Positions 43,023 through 53,449 of a stretch of 64,000 nt of DNA are shown here, piece by piece (the first letter of the stretch is position 1; every line of letters begins with the position of its first letter). The DNA comes from Paroedura picta (lineage: Eukaryota; Chordata; Lepidosauria; Squamata; Gekkonidae). The translations under genes and the position numbers were made by a program. The notes beneath the pieces were generated by a model. It ran no database searches. It was not told where the DNA came from and was given only the letters and a program-made list of their open reading frames with translations. Where the stretch lies: NCBI RefSeq assembly GCF_049243985.1, contig NC_135372.1, forward strand, positions 94,789,318-94,853,317, given 5' to 3'.

Positions 43023-46000
43023 CTGGAGGAGAGAAATAGAAAGGGTCAAGCCATCTATACACCAGAAAGAATGCTGAAAGCATGAGCCCAACTCCCAGTT
43101 TAGCTGCTGCCGCAGAAACAGGTGTATTCTGCAAGAGCAGATCTGTTCAGGACCACCCCCAATCTCTTCTGCAAACCTCTCTTGTGATATAGTCGACACC
43201 ACTTAATTTCATTCTTATTCCCCGTGTCTCCCCAATGGGGACCCAAGACAACTTGCATCATTTTCCTTTCCTCCATTATCAACCCAAAAACCCTGTGAGG
43301 AAGGTTAGGCTGAGATGGTGCAACTGGCCCCAAGTCACCCGGCAAACTTCCATGACCAACCAGGGATATGGACCTGGCTCTCCCAGTTCCTAGCCTAACC
43401 ACTAGGCAACAATGGCCCCTGGGTGACAAAATAGACTAGGTGTGTTTATAATCAGCATTTAGGTTTTTCTTTATATAAGAACAGTGCTCAATATGTGAGT
43501 TGGATGTATTTTGCATTGCACAACACAATCTTTAAAAAATCCCATTTCCCCTTCCTCCTTTGCATGACACAGCAAACTGAAGGCTAGAGACACTTACAAG
43601 GGATTGCTTCATCTGTAGTCATCTAAGAATAGAAAATCACCTCTCCTTTGGACCTTTCATAAAGAAGCACACAGTGGTATTTTCCAATACCCAGAAGAGG
43701 TTTGTAATTGAATATTTTATGCATAAGAAGTCTGTGCTGTATATTTTGAAGGCAACGGTGTATATTTATTAATTCTAAGTTATTTATTAGGAACAGAAAT
43801 ATTTTTTGGCGGAGGATTCTGCCTGTCATATAACAATCAACATGAATATATTGCAGGACCAGACCCAACGAGAAGAGATTAAAGAAGTAAGTAAATTATT
43901 AGAATGTATATAATTGAATAAGGATAACAGCAGCACTAATTTCTAATTTCTGTCACCCACAGGTATGCACCTCCCTGTTGAAAATTGGAAAAAAATTCTG
44001 TACAACTGTGTGAATCTACATATTGACCTCTGAGGAATGATTGAAGCACATTAGGTCTGAACTTATTGTCAGTATGATTGAAGCACATTAGGTCTGAACT
44101 TATTGTCATTTCTGGTATACATATTGTGTGTTCCCAAGAGCTAAAATGTTCTTTTCTTTTGGTTTTTAAACACATTGAGCTCTGATAATAATTTTTTAAT
44201 TTTAATTATTTATAATTATATTTATATTTATATACCAGACTCCCCAAAGAGCCTCTTGTGGCACAGAGTGGTAAGACAGCCGTCTGACAGCTTTGCCCAT
44301 GAGGCTGGGAGTTCAATCCCAGCAGCCGGCTCAAGGTTGACTCAGCCTTCCATCCTTCCGAGGTCGATAAAATGAGTACCCAGCTTGCTGGGGGGTAAAC
44401 GGTAATGACTGGGGAAGGCACTGGCAAACCACCCCGTATTGAGTCTGCCAAGAAAACGCTAGAGGGCGTCACCCCAAGGGTCAGACATGACTCGGTGCTT
44501 GCACAGGGGATACCTTTACCTTTTACCTTTTACCTTTTACCAGACTCTCCTGGTATGTACCTGCTTGTGGCAGTTTACAGCATTAAAATAAATAATACAC
44601 TAAATATTTAAGAATTTAAAACTAGTTTAAAATACATCAACCCATATTAGTTAAAAAACCTTAGTTTCTGTATCCCCCCATCTCCAAGGATGAGTTAGTC
44701 CTGGGAAGGGCACATTTGATGATGTCACTAGTTGTTTACTGGCCCCAACCAAAAGCTTGGTGGAAGAGCTCTGTTTTGCAGGCCCTTCGGTACTGAGAAA
44801 GTTCCTGAAGGGCTTGCAGTTCTTTCAGGAACTTCTTCCACCAGGTAGGGGCCAAGACCAAAAAGGCCCTGGGCCTGGTTGAGACCAGACATACTTCTCT
44901 AAGACCAGAGATAACAACTCGGATCAAACTGACTGATTGAAGTGCTCTTTGGGGGGCATAATTTGCTAGGTGGTCCCTCAGGTATGCTGGCCCCAGACCA
45001 TGTTTGACCTTAAAAGTCAATGCTATTACCTTGGGCTTGATCTGGAATTCAACTGGGCCTTTCCTACCTAGCCAGAGGACCTCCATCTTGGAATTTCAGC
45101 TGACTCTGCTTGATCCAAGTCATCACTGCTTCCAAAAAACTGGCAAATGTCTCTGGGGGATGTTCCATTAGGAGCTGGAGCTGGGTATCATTGGCATACT
45201 GATGGCACCTGTGCCCAAATCTCTGGACCATTTGGGCCAGAGGGTGCATGAAAATGTTGTGAACAGACTGGGTGACAAAAATCACACCCTGAGGAACTCC
45301 GCATGAGAGCTCACAGCGGCATGACTGACTGTCTTCCATTGCAACCTTCTGTCTGCAATCATAAAGACCTTAAGATGGTATGGTTAGTACATTTCTTTCT
45401 CCCATGTGCTGTCTTCTGGCTCTGGCAGATGAAATGATAAGCTAAAAAGAGAGATCCTTCATTCAAAGCCACAGCTGGATGTCAGATTCTCAAGCAGAGC
45501 AGCCAAAGTGGAATACACAATACTTTTAGCAGTACTCTTAGAAGAGCTATAATTTCTATATCCTGTTATGTCATCAAATTACAATGTAGCTTCCATACAT
45601 ACATATAACTAATATGTTAGTGAAGTTAGGATCCTTCCACAATTCCCTAGAGAACTTTATACTTTAGCCACTGGGTACTCTGAGACTGCCTTCTCTTTCT
45701 CCCAGATACAGCATAAATCTAACATACATTTTCTCCAATTCTCCTATTAATAATTTGGTATGTTCCAGTTTGACAAGCCATAAATGAATAATGAGCTCAC
45801 ACTGAAAAGCTGGCATTTGCTTCCTTATTAGGTCAAGGTGTGGCATTCAAAGCTGTTTATCTCAGACATGAGTCTTGACTGAAAAAGTAAAACACTCTCC
45901 ATTATAGACTGCTAACTCTTATCCTTCTCAAGGCAGCCAGTGAAGCCCCAAATCCAAGGAAAGCAGCTGTAGGCCACTGGTATCATTAGCAGGCACCACC

Positions 46001-48297
46001 TGCAAAGCATAGACAAGCAATGCAAGTCTTTTGCCACAGCTCGGTTGAACAGCTCCTAACTCTAGGCATCCCTAGAGTCCATGGCTCTGGAGTACTTTGC
46101 TTTCATGACTTCCATATTCTGTAACCACAAAACCTGAGTATCATCACTGGAATATATTACACACACAAATGTATGCAATTTCCTTCTTTGTTCTGTGAAA
46201 CGATTTTGGTTTTGGTATATCCTTTGGCAATAAACACATGAAAACAAGGCCTGAGGGCCATGAACCACAGAGGAGAGAATGAGAATGAAGAAGTCCTACT
46301 CCTTAACAACCAGAATCTCTTTCTGGTTTTTAACTTCTTGGAGGAAAACCCTGAATATTCTGGCAGCACAATCCTAAACAAAGTTGTCCATTTCGGTCTA
46401 CTAAAACCAATGGGCTTAGAAAGGTGTAATTCTGTTTATGACTCCATTGTGTGGCACGTCTGTGTGCATGTTATATAAATAAAAACGAATATGGGGATTC
46501 CCACAGATTCCTAGACAGCCTGCCTAGAGATCCTCAAAAGTAACTGAAATACAGGCAAAATAAGAACACTGTTACCAGTTTTAGGTTATGAGCACCAAAG
46601 AATATAGGAGTCCACACCCAGTTCAAGGCAAGCTGAGCTCCATAGAGGCCCAGGGGGACAACTGCTTTGCTGCTGAAGCCATCAAGGTCTCTCCACACCA
46701 GGTATGAAGCATAGCTGCAGAAAGGGAAATTAGTCAGATTTTATGCTTTCAGATGTCACAATATCTGCCTTTATTAACATGGGTCTTTTAGCCTACAATG
46801 CTTGCTTTTATGGTAGCTTACCTTGGTACCACCATAATAACTGATACACATTAAAATATTAATTACAAATTACTTCTAACAATATCAGCTAAATAATAAG
46901 AACAGGAACACAGATCATCTGCAACTAGTGAATCCTGAGAAGAGTTATATTTATCATGGTGCAGTGGTTAAGTGCGGCACCTTCTAATCTGGCAAGCTGG
47001 ATTTGATTCTCTGCTACTCCATATACAGCCAGCTGGGTGACCTTGGGCTCGTAACAGCCCTGATAAAGCTGTTCTGACTGAGCAGTCCTGTCAGGCCTCT
47101 CTCAGTCTCACCTACCTCACAGGGTGCCTGTTGAGGGAAGAGGAAGGGAAGGTAAGCCACTCTGAGACTCCTTTGGGCAGTGAAATGCGGGGTATAAAAA
47201 CCAACTCTTCTTCTCCTAATTGGATTATCACTGGAAGATCCAATATTTTGAGCATACCAGGAAAACCAGTTATAAAAATATAGGGTAGGAGGTTCTGAAT
47301 TTAGAATAGCCAAATCCCTCGGCATTAACAGTGTGGTATCCTTATGAAATGCAGAAACTTATCTATGACCCAACCATAGTAAACTCATAGGACTACAGAT
47401 TAGTGATCCTATAATTTTTAAAAATGTAATATTTAGTTAATTAATGATTAAACATTAAAATTTTATTAGTCACAAAGGTCCCACAATTAATCTGGCAACT
47501 GTAAAAAAAAAGGTTAATTCTCAATGTGCCACATGGGTTGCAAGAATCTTTGAAGATGAGGCATACTTCCTTATGTGTCATATAGGAGAGGGATGCCTCT
47601 TTAGAGATAGTGCCATATTTGCATGCATGATTGGAATACAAAAAAGATAATACTCTTTCTTCTTGATGTAGAGAGAGAAAACTTGGTGTAGTAGGTAAGA
47701 ACGGTGGCTTCTAATCTGGCCAGCTGGGTTTGATTCCACATTCTTCCTCATGCAGCCAGCTGGGGGACCTTGGGCTGTCACAGTCCTATTAGAGTAGTTC
47801 TCACAGAGCTGTCCTGTCAGGGCTCTCTTAGCCCCACCTACCTTACAGGGTGTCTGTTGTGGGGAGCGATGGGAGGCAATTGTAAGCTGCTTTGAGACAA
47901 CTTTGGCCAGTGAAAAGCAGAGTATAAAAACCAACTCTTCTTTTTCTTCTTCTCATTTGATTTCTATAAGCAGATCTGATTAATTTATTATAACTGAAGC
48001 AATTGTTAACTGATTTTTAAGAGTGGCATCCCTAATCAAAACTACTATTTTGATGTAACATCCAAGAAAGTGGGTTTGGATTGCAGCCTTAGATGAAGAG
48101 GAGGAAGATTCCAGGAGACCTTACCCCATGCTCGTGTACAGTGTAGTCCAAGCAACTGGGAATATTTTGTTAGGTGGCCGCCATGAAGGCTTCTGTAGAT
48201 TTTCATACCATGTGGGCACTTCCTTCCGGGTAATCAACCAGCCAAGGAATCCACCAAAATGGGGCAAGGCTGTGAAACCAAGAGCATGAGTCCACAT
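42843..48297 (-). CDS. TSPO2: TSPO2, translocator protein 2, complete CDS in 3 exons
   Basis: A five-helix membrane protein of the TSPO/MBR (TspO) family. TSPO proteins bind cholesterol and porphyrins; mammalian TSPO2 is erythroid. The exons 48125-48297, 46576-46714 and 42843-43022 sum to 492 nt, giving 163 aa, close to the family's 169-170. Landmarks: [13 protein letters not shown] (30-42), [16 protein letters not shown] (56-71), [20 protein letters not shown] (76-95), LYGLVVAT (112-119), [20 protein letters not shown] (135-154) with a CRAC-like L..Y..R motif, and a Lys-rich tail. The YGLVV.T..W.P.NK and [12 protein letters not shown] runs and the position beside APOBEC2 identify TSPO2; the middle is closer to TSPO itself. 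The ATG at 48297 follows an in-frame stop. Confidence 0.93.
43205..43430 (-). repeat. tRNA-derived SINE, minus orientation, in TSPO2 intron 2
   Basis: GGGACCCAAGACAACTTGCA..CCTGTGAGGAAGGTTAGGCTGAG..GGCCCCAAGTCACC..CCTAACCACTAGGCAAC: tail to head of the same SINE type as 47.68 kb, with the tRNA-like head at the right end. Confidence 0.65.
44037..44108. repeat. 35-bp tandem duplication
   Basis: 44037-44071 and 44074-44108 are identical 35-bp units (ATGATTGAAGCACATTAGGT..) separated by GT. Confidence 0.9.
44243..44537 (+). mobile_element. tRNA-derived SINE (Sauria-type) with 10-bp target duplication
   Basis: The head has box A-like GTGGCACAGAGTGGTAAG and box B-like GAGTTCAATCC. The middle is CCAGCTTGCTGGGGGGTAAA. 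The 3' part, GGGTCAGACATGACT, resembles the Bov-B tail (GGGTCGGACACGACT), and a TTTTACC-repeat tail follows. Flanked by TACCAGACTC at 44233-44242 and 44538-44547, an exact duplication. It lies in TSPO2 intron 2 and adjoins the 3' end of an L2. Confidence 0.93.
44548..45365 (-). repeat. L2 LINE, 3' part including RT motif region
   Basis: The minus strand shows CGVPQG, LFNIFMHPL-like, [15 protein letters not shown] (the YADD box altered to YAND), [49 protein letters not shown] and [13 protein letters not shown]. The order matches L2. Broken by stops and frame changes; dead copy. Confidence 0.88.
45366..46575. other. TSPO2 intron 2, left of exon 2, nothing recognised
   Basis: No exon or repeat supported. 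Confidence 0.4.
46576..46714 (-). CDS. TSPO2: TSPO2 coding exon 2
   Basis: Acceptor CCCTTTCTGCAG, donor AAACTG|GTAACA. Encodes [13 protein letters not shown].. to ..FFGAHNLKL, covering helices 2 and 3. Confidence 0.95.
46954..47218 (+). repeat. tRNA-derived SINE, copy in TSPO2 intron 1
   Basis: Box A-like TGGTGCAGTGGTTAAGTGC (46958-46976), box B-like GATTTGATTCT (47000-47010), then GCCAGCTGGGTGACCTTGGGC, CACCTACCTCACAGGGTG and a GGGGTATAAAAACCAACTC end with a pyrimidine tail. Confidence 0.85.
47683..47948 (+). repeat. tRNA-derived SINE, second copy in TSPO2 intron 1
   Basis: Same family as 46954-47218: box B GGTTTGATTCC at 47727-47737, GCCAGCTGGGGGACCTTGGG, CACCTACCTTACAGGGTG, end AGAGTATAAAAACCAACTC plus a pyrimidine tail. 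The two lie 465 bp apart in the same orientation. Confidence 0.86.
48125..48297 (-). CDS. TSPO2: TSPO2 coding exon 1
   Basis: Encodes [20 protein letters not shown].. to ..TTLYTSM plus two bases of Gly58; donor CATGGG|GTAAGG. Upstream CACTTTTCAG at about 48350 may be the acceptor of a noncoding leader exon. Confidence 0.92.
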
Positions 48298-49592
48298 CCT
48301 TATACAGACAAGTCAAGCAGGTCTGGATCACGCCTGTGCCTTTGAAACTGAAAAGTGAGAAGGAAACATTGTTAGTTATTTCTGCAGTGCATAAAGTGTT
48401 TGGGGTTTCATTTTGCAGCAAAAATTAAATAATTGGATAATTAATAATGTAGTTGTAAACAGTATTACACCTTCCTAAATCCATTGAAACCCAGTAAAAA
48501 TAAAGTAACAAATTCTTGCTTAGAAATCACACTATTCTGATATTTTTAAAAGAGTTGTCTCAATTTTAACTATGACACAATAAAGCAAACTCATAGTCAC
48601 TGACTACATGAGATGTAAAGGTAGGATTGTGAGAATTCTAATTACAGTAGCTTTTCTTGATTCCTCAAAAAGAGTTCCATGCAGCTGCAGCATTTATGTC
48701 TGCTGTGGTCCCAAAGCAGTTCCAATAAAAATGTTATGGAAATCATTTTGGAGCAACAGGGAGGAGGAATCAATACAATAATCTCTCTTGTAACTACTTC
48801 TCTATAATAAGACTTGACTGTGCACCTACCATAACAACAGATTTAAACAATAAGCAGCTACAATTATGTGGATCATGCTTTATTAATCTTATCAGAACCA
48901 AACTGTCTCTAAAGCCACCATATTCAATTTATTGTTGTAATTTTCTCTTTTTAAGAAGCTTCTAGATAAATTGGATGAAATCAGAGGTAATTTCCCTGGG
49001 GATATGCCAGTAATACATGAAGCAGTCAGAGGCCATTTTAAATTAACAAATTACATATAAGATATTTAGGTATAGTGGTGATTGTGACAGTAGATACTCA
49101 TAAATTGGTTTTGTGAGGTAAATTAAATGTTATGTATAATTCTTGGCATTACAATTATTTTAATGTTTTACATGGTGTGGCCATTATAATCCCCAGTAGG
49201 TAATATATGAGATTCAATTAGGTGTCTAGAATTTTCCTTTAGGGGCATAATGGGTAGAACAGCAGATGTATTCCAAAAATTGCAGCTAACAACACAAGCA
49301 GATTAAATTTTTTCTGCCTGCAGTTTAGCATCTCTCTTTCTTGATTACAGAAGCTTTAAATTTAGTATTTTACTCTTTGGGTGAAATGCCAGCTTTCACT
49401 CAGTGGCTCAAGTCAGACATCATATGAAACCAGCGTTTAATTATGGTTGGTGTATGAAACCAGGATTCATCTCACAGACAATCATTAAAATCCTGGCTTG
49501 CCACAATTAATACTGACTTCATGCCATAGAGGGCATGGCCAAGGAACAAACCAGGATATGTTAAGATTCACTGTGTTAAAAAGAGAAAGAGC
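48298..49592. other. TSPO2 upstream region, nothing recognised
   Basis: No CpG island lies at the TSPO2 start and no TATA box could be fixed. AT-rich. Confidence 0.4.
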
Positions 49593-49826
49593 TGTTTTTT
49601 TGTACCCCACTTTTTTTTACATGAAGGAGTCTCAAAGCAGCTTACGATCAACTTCCTCTCCCCAGAACAGACATCCTGTGAAGTAGGTGGGGCTGAGAGG
49701 GCTCTGAGTGAGAACTGTGTCTAGCCCAAGTTCACTCAGCTGGCTGCATGTGTAGGAGGAGAGCAGAGTCCAACTGGGTTCTCCAGATTACAGGGTGCTT
49801 CTCTTAACAATTATACCACGCTTGAC
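49593..49826 (-). repeat. tRNA-derived SINE, minus orientation
   Basis: Mirror of the 47-kb copies: left end TTTGTACCCCACTTTTTTTT, middle GTAGGTGGGGCTGAGAGGG..AGCCCAAGTTCACTCAGCTGGC, right end CTTAACAATTATACCACGCTTG as the tRNA-like head. Confidence 0.7.
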
Positions 49827-50348
49827 AGCCTGGCTTGATTGATCCTAAATAAGCATATTTAGTGTTCCCCATATTCAGACATTCACACTGGCCATAGTTA
49901 GTTTAATTAAACCCTGGTTTTGTCTGAACTGACCCTGCATCAATGCTTCTCAGGACTCCCCATTTACTATCATGGCAACACAGAAGGCAAGCTGTGCGTG
50001 TCAAACTGCTGGTCTTTGATCTGTTTATTCACTTAGCCTTTTCAGTATGAGGTCACCCACATTTGTGTTTTAGAAAGTCATCTGTCTGAGCCTGTGTTGA
50101 TATTAATATTTTAGGGATCTTCTAAATGAAGATGGTACATTGTATCTTTTGAGGAATCAAGTGGTAAGAATGATTGGGTTTTAAAATACAGTGGCACCGT
50201 ATGTAGTTACAAGACTCGGAAGACTGGCACAGAGGACTGCAGTTTCTGAAATTGGGTGAAAGGAAATTTGGACTGACAATTCAAGAGTTAAAACAGTCAG
50301 TTTACTGGAAAACAGTCAGTTTACTTGTCTCCCTGAGACAAGTGAAGC
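49827..50348. other. Intergenic, nothing recognised
   Basis: No supported feature. Confidence 0.4.
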
Positions 50349-50351
50349 CCA

Positions 50352-51253
50352 GGGGCTTTTTGCACGCCTTCAAAATCGCACAATGGTTGCCAATTGGAAA
50401 CGCTATTGATTTGCCATAACGCACGACGTCATAGACAATCTGCCACACACCTGAAACCAATCTGCAAAAAGCGCTTCCTTGTAGCGTTTTCAGGGGAATC
50501 CCAAAAAGTGGATTCACCCTCCGGAAAGCGCTACACTCTTGCAACCAATCTGCAACACTAGCGAAAAAGACCTGTGCGTTAACATTGTTGCGGTTTCTTC
50601 AAAGTCCCTCCTCCTGAACCTGTCCTCCAAACTTCCGGCGAAACGATCGCCATTTTTTTTTCTCCGAGTGAGCGGGGATAAACGCACCAGCGAGCCTCTT
50701 TCTGTTTAGAGGCTTCCCTGGCTTCAGTCCTTCACCTTTAGTCACTAAGCACAAACCACTGAAAAGCCCGTTTGCTGATGTATTTTCCCATTAATTTTTA
50801 CACATTCATTCAGCCGAAAATCGGGCCCGTGAGAGGGGGGGGGGATTTTTTTTTTTTCACTCGAGGCAGCGTGGCAACGATCATACGATCAAACGACAGC
50901 TCAAACACATTAGGCAGCTGGATGGGTCTCTCCGTTGCAACAAATCTACACAGATTCGTTACAATGGGTCTGTTTTTTTTTAAAAAAAACCTTTCTTAAA
51001 GGGAAAGGGGCTGTTTGGGAGCATGCTAACGGCTGCCCATTGGCTGCTTGACGGCCAGGGGCGGGACGAGCTTGGCAATAGCGCTTCCTTTCTAGCGATT
51101 TCTGCCGAGACCGGAAGCTGTGGGAAACGCTACAAAACGCAACTGGATTCCACTACAAAGGCAGGTATGCATAACGACGAATTCCACTATTTTAAATGGC
51201 GATTTTCCATTCAGTGACCAATTTGCAACAAAGATCCCGGTGCGTAAAGCCCC
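50352..51253 (+). mobile_element. Harbinger-like non-autonomous DNA transposon, copy 2
   Basis: Same ends as copy 1 (GGGGCTTTTTGCACGC and, reversed, GGGGCTTTACGCACCG). The 3-bp duplication here is CCA (50349-50351 and 51254-51256). At 902 bp it differs from copy 1 by scattered bases, short runs of T or G and a small insertion (TAGCGATT near 51092). The same orientation and near-identity imply recent activity. Confidence 0.84.
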
Positions 51254-51303
51254 CCAGTAATACCTCAGACCTAAGGATTTCTCAATCAGCTGTGGCTTAC
51301 ACG

Positions 51304-51439
51304 CAGGGGTAGTCAACCTGTGGTCCTCCAGATGTTCATGGAATACAATTCCCATGAGCCCCTGCCAGCAAACGCTGGCAGGGGCTCATGGGAATTGTAG
51401 TTCATGGACATCTGGAGGACCACAGGTTGACTACCCCTG
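51304..51439. mobile_element. Palindromic hAT MITE, near-perfect fold-back, copy 1
   Basis: CAGGGGTAGTCAACC..CCCCTGCCAGC at left and GCTGGCAGGGG..GGTTGACTACCCCTG at right: two arms of about 65 bp meeting at a centre near 51371. Single mismatches such as GGAATACAA against its mirror. The flanking 8 bp do not match. Confidence 0.9.
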
Positions 51440-51447
51440 GAAACTTT

Positions 51448-52225
51448 ACAGTACAATAGGGTTGTGTTCAGTGATGTACAAATATGACTACAGGGCATCA
51501 GAAGTAGAAATAGCAGCAAGGGTTTGTTCTTTTATGCACACTGTGTTATGCATGGCTTTTAATCAAAACAGAGGGGACAAATATGTATTTTTAAATCTTC
51601 TTTTAATTCTAACTGAATTTGCTACTATTTTTTTTCTCAGATTAAGTATTTAAGTTTTTCTCAAGAACTTTTTTACGAATTAAAATGACCCCATCTCCAT
51701 TTCCACATTAAAATTATGTTTTAATATTTCTAATCTATGATGCTTAGTGACAATAAGCCTCACCAAAGTGTATGTATACATTCAATGTGACCTGCCTAAA
51801 TGTACCAGGAACTCCAGCCCACTCTTATCTGCTTCCTTCTCTTCACACCCTTTGACTCTGAGAAATATTCCTTCAGGACATGACCAGGTCCTCCAGAGTT
51901 ATGGAAACCAGTTCCTAATCACCCCATCTGCACACTGCTGGCAACAGGGTGTGCAGGACAAGCAGACCGGGGAGTCATAGGATGGTCACAGGGTTTGCAG
52001 TAGGTGAATTTTAGGAAAGAATATGGGCCCTTTTCTGATTTCCAAGAATTAGTTAATTATCTAATTAGTCCAATTAGTTAATGATTTAACGTATTAGTCA
52101 AAATGTGGACACACCCTGAGTTTATCAGAGTCTCCATTCTTCTAGTTCAAAGCCTATGTATTGCCTTTTGTTCAAGCACTTTAAACCTTCTATGAAATTA
52201 AAGCCAGGTAACTTGTGATTTAGGG
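51448..52225. other. Intergenic, nothing recognised
   Basis: AT-rich. No supported feature. Confidence 0.4.
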
Positions 52226-52460
52226 AAAGGTAGAGGACAGGAAGGCCTGGAGGATCATTGTCTTCAAGCAAAGGTTGGATACACACTTTTCTTGGATGCT
52301 TTAGGATGCTTAGGGCTAATCCTGCGTTGAGCAGGGGGTTGGACTAGATGGCCTGTATGGCCCCTTCCAACTCTATGATTCTATGATTCTATGATTGTCC
52401 ATGGGGTCGCGATGGGTCGGACACGACTTCACACCTAACAACAACAACAACAACAACAAC
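52226..52460 (+). mobile_element. Bov-B (RTE) 3' end, interrupted by a CR1 insertion
   Basis: Left piece 52226-52260 (AGGACAGGAAGGCCTGGAGG) and right piece 52393-52460 (TCCATGGGGTCGCGATGGGT, CGGACACGACTTC, (ACA)n tail) are the two halves of one Bov-B 3' end. The 56.8-kb copy has the same two pieces joined directly. The RTE-type Bov-B family is widespread in squamates. Confidence 0.9.
52257..52396 (+). mobile_element. CR1 LINE 3' end inserted in Bov-B
   Basis: AGCAGGGGGTTGGACTAGAT, CCCCTTCCAACTCTATGATT and the terminal TATGATTC repeats are the CR1 3' end. It is severely 5'-truncated to about 135 bp. ATTGT is found at both junctions (52257-52261 and 52393-52397), overlapping the CR1 end. Confidence 0.9.
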
Positions 52461-52591
52461 TTGTGGTTTACTACAAGGATTACAAGGCATCCTTTTTCGT
52501 GTCATAAGTTCTTTCAGAGACAAAATTGCTCTGCATGAATTCTAGCATGTGTGAATGTTCAGAATACAGAAAGAAAGGACATCAACTAGAG

Positions 52592-52951
52592 CAGTGGTCC
52601 CCAACCTTTTTATCACCGGGGACCACTCAATGCCAGGGACCACTCAACGCCTTTTACTGAGGTAATGTTTAAACATCCCTTCAAAATAAGATACAGACAC
52701 ACCACAACAATGAACATAAGGAACATTTTATTTTCATGGAAATTTTAACTCATTACAATGACAAATCAATGGGAACCCTGAGCTCGTTTCTCTGCAATGA
52801 GGTAGTCCCATCTGGGAGTGATGGGAGACAATGACACCCGAAGTGTGTTGTAAAGGGCTGGGGGGGGGGGGAAGAAGGCGTCCTTCGCGGCCCACCTCCA
52901 GTTAGTCGAAGGACCACATGTGGTCCGCAGCCCACAGGTTGGGGATCGCTA
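52592..52951 (+). mobile_element. hAT-type MITE, GGTCCCCAACC family, copy 5 (variant core)
   Basis: Left CAGTGGTCCCCAACCTTTTT; right GGTTGGGGATCGCTA. Flanked by AACTAGAG at 52584-52591 and 52952-52959, an exact 8-bp duplication. The core differs from copies 1-4: AT-rich middle, a G run near 52860, and an internal GGGACCACTCAA duplication near the left end. Confidence 0.92.
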
Positions 52952-53064
52952 AACTAGAGGACAGTGCATGCACTGTTTCTTTATACATTTCTTTATATTT
53001 TTGGTGGAAGTTACCTTTAATAGGCAAGAAAGCCAGAAAGTTAACAGGTAAAGCTGTAACTTTC

Positions 53065-53440
53065 CATCAGAACATAAGAACCAAAGAAAAGCCCTCTTGC
53101 ACCAGACCAGAGGTCCATCTGGTTCAGTACCGTCTTACACAGTGGCCAACCAGTTCCTGGTCCAGATGGCCAACAACAGGCACAGAGGCCAAGGCCTTCC
53201 CCTGATACTGTCTTCTGGCTCTGGAATTTGACTTAGTGTCTCTGAATGTGGAGGTCCCCCTCAGCCACTGACAGATTCATGGAAGATTATCGAATCCCCT
53301 TTCAAAACCGTCTACTCCTGTGGCCATCACTCCATCCTCTGGTGGTGAATTCCACATTTTAATCACTGCTTGTATAAAGTATAAACTGGATGCCCTCAAG
53401 TTCCAGTATTTTGGGAGACAGAGACAACAATGATCATTCC
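53065..53440. repeat. CR1-type LINE 3' UTR fragment
   Basis: AACATAAGAACC..AGAGGTCCATCTGGTTCAG..ACACAGTGGCCAACCAG is the conserved block of reptile CR1 3' regions. Later, GTGAATTCCACATTTTAATC fits the same family. Confidence 0.7.
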
Positions 53441-53449
53441 AGGTGAAAC

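Noticed and set aside
44243-44340. tRNA gene
   Set aside because: Box A and B are present but there is no intact cloverleaf. A SINE body, tail and target duplication follow.
52435-52460. CRISPR-like short repeat
   Set aside because: A simple (ACA)n tail of Bov-B in a vertebrate genome.
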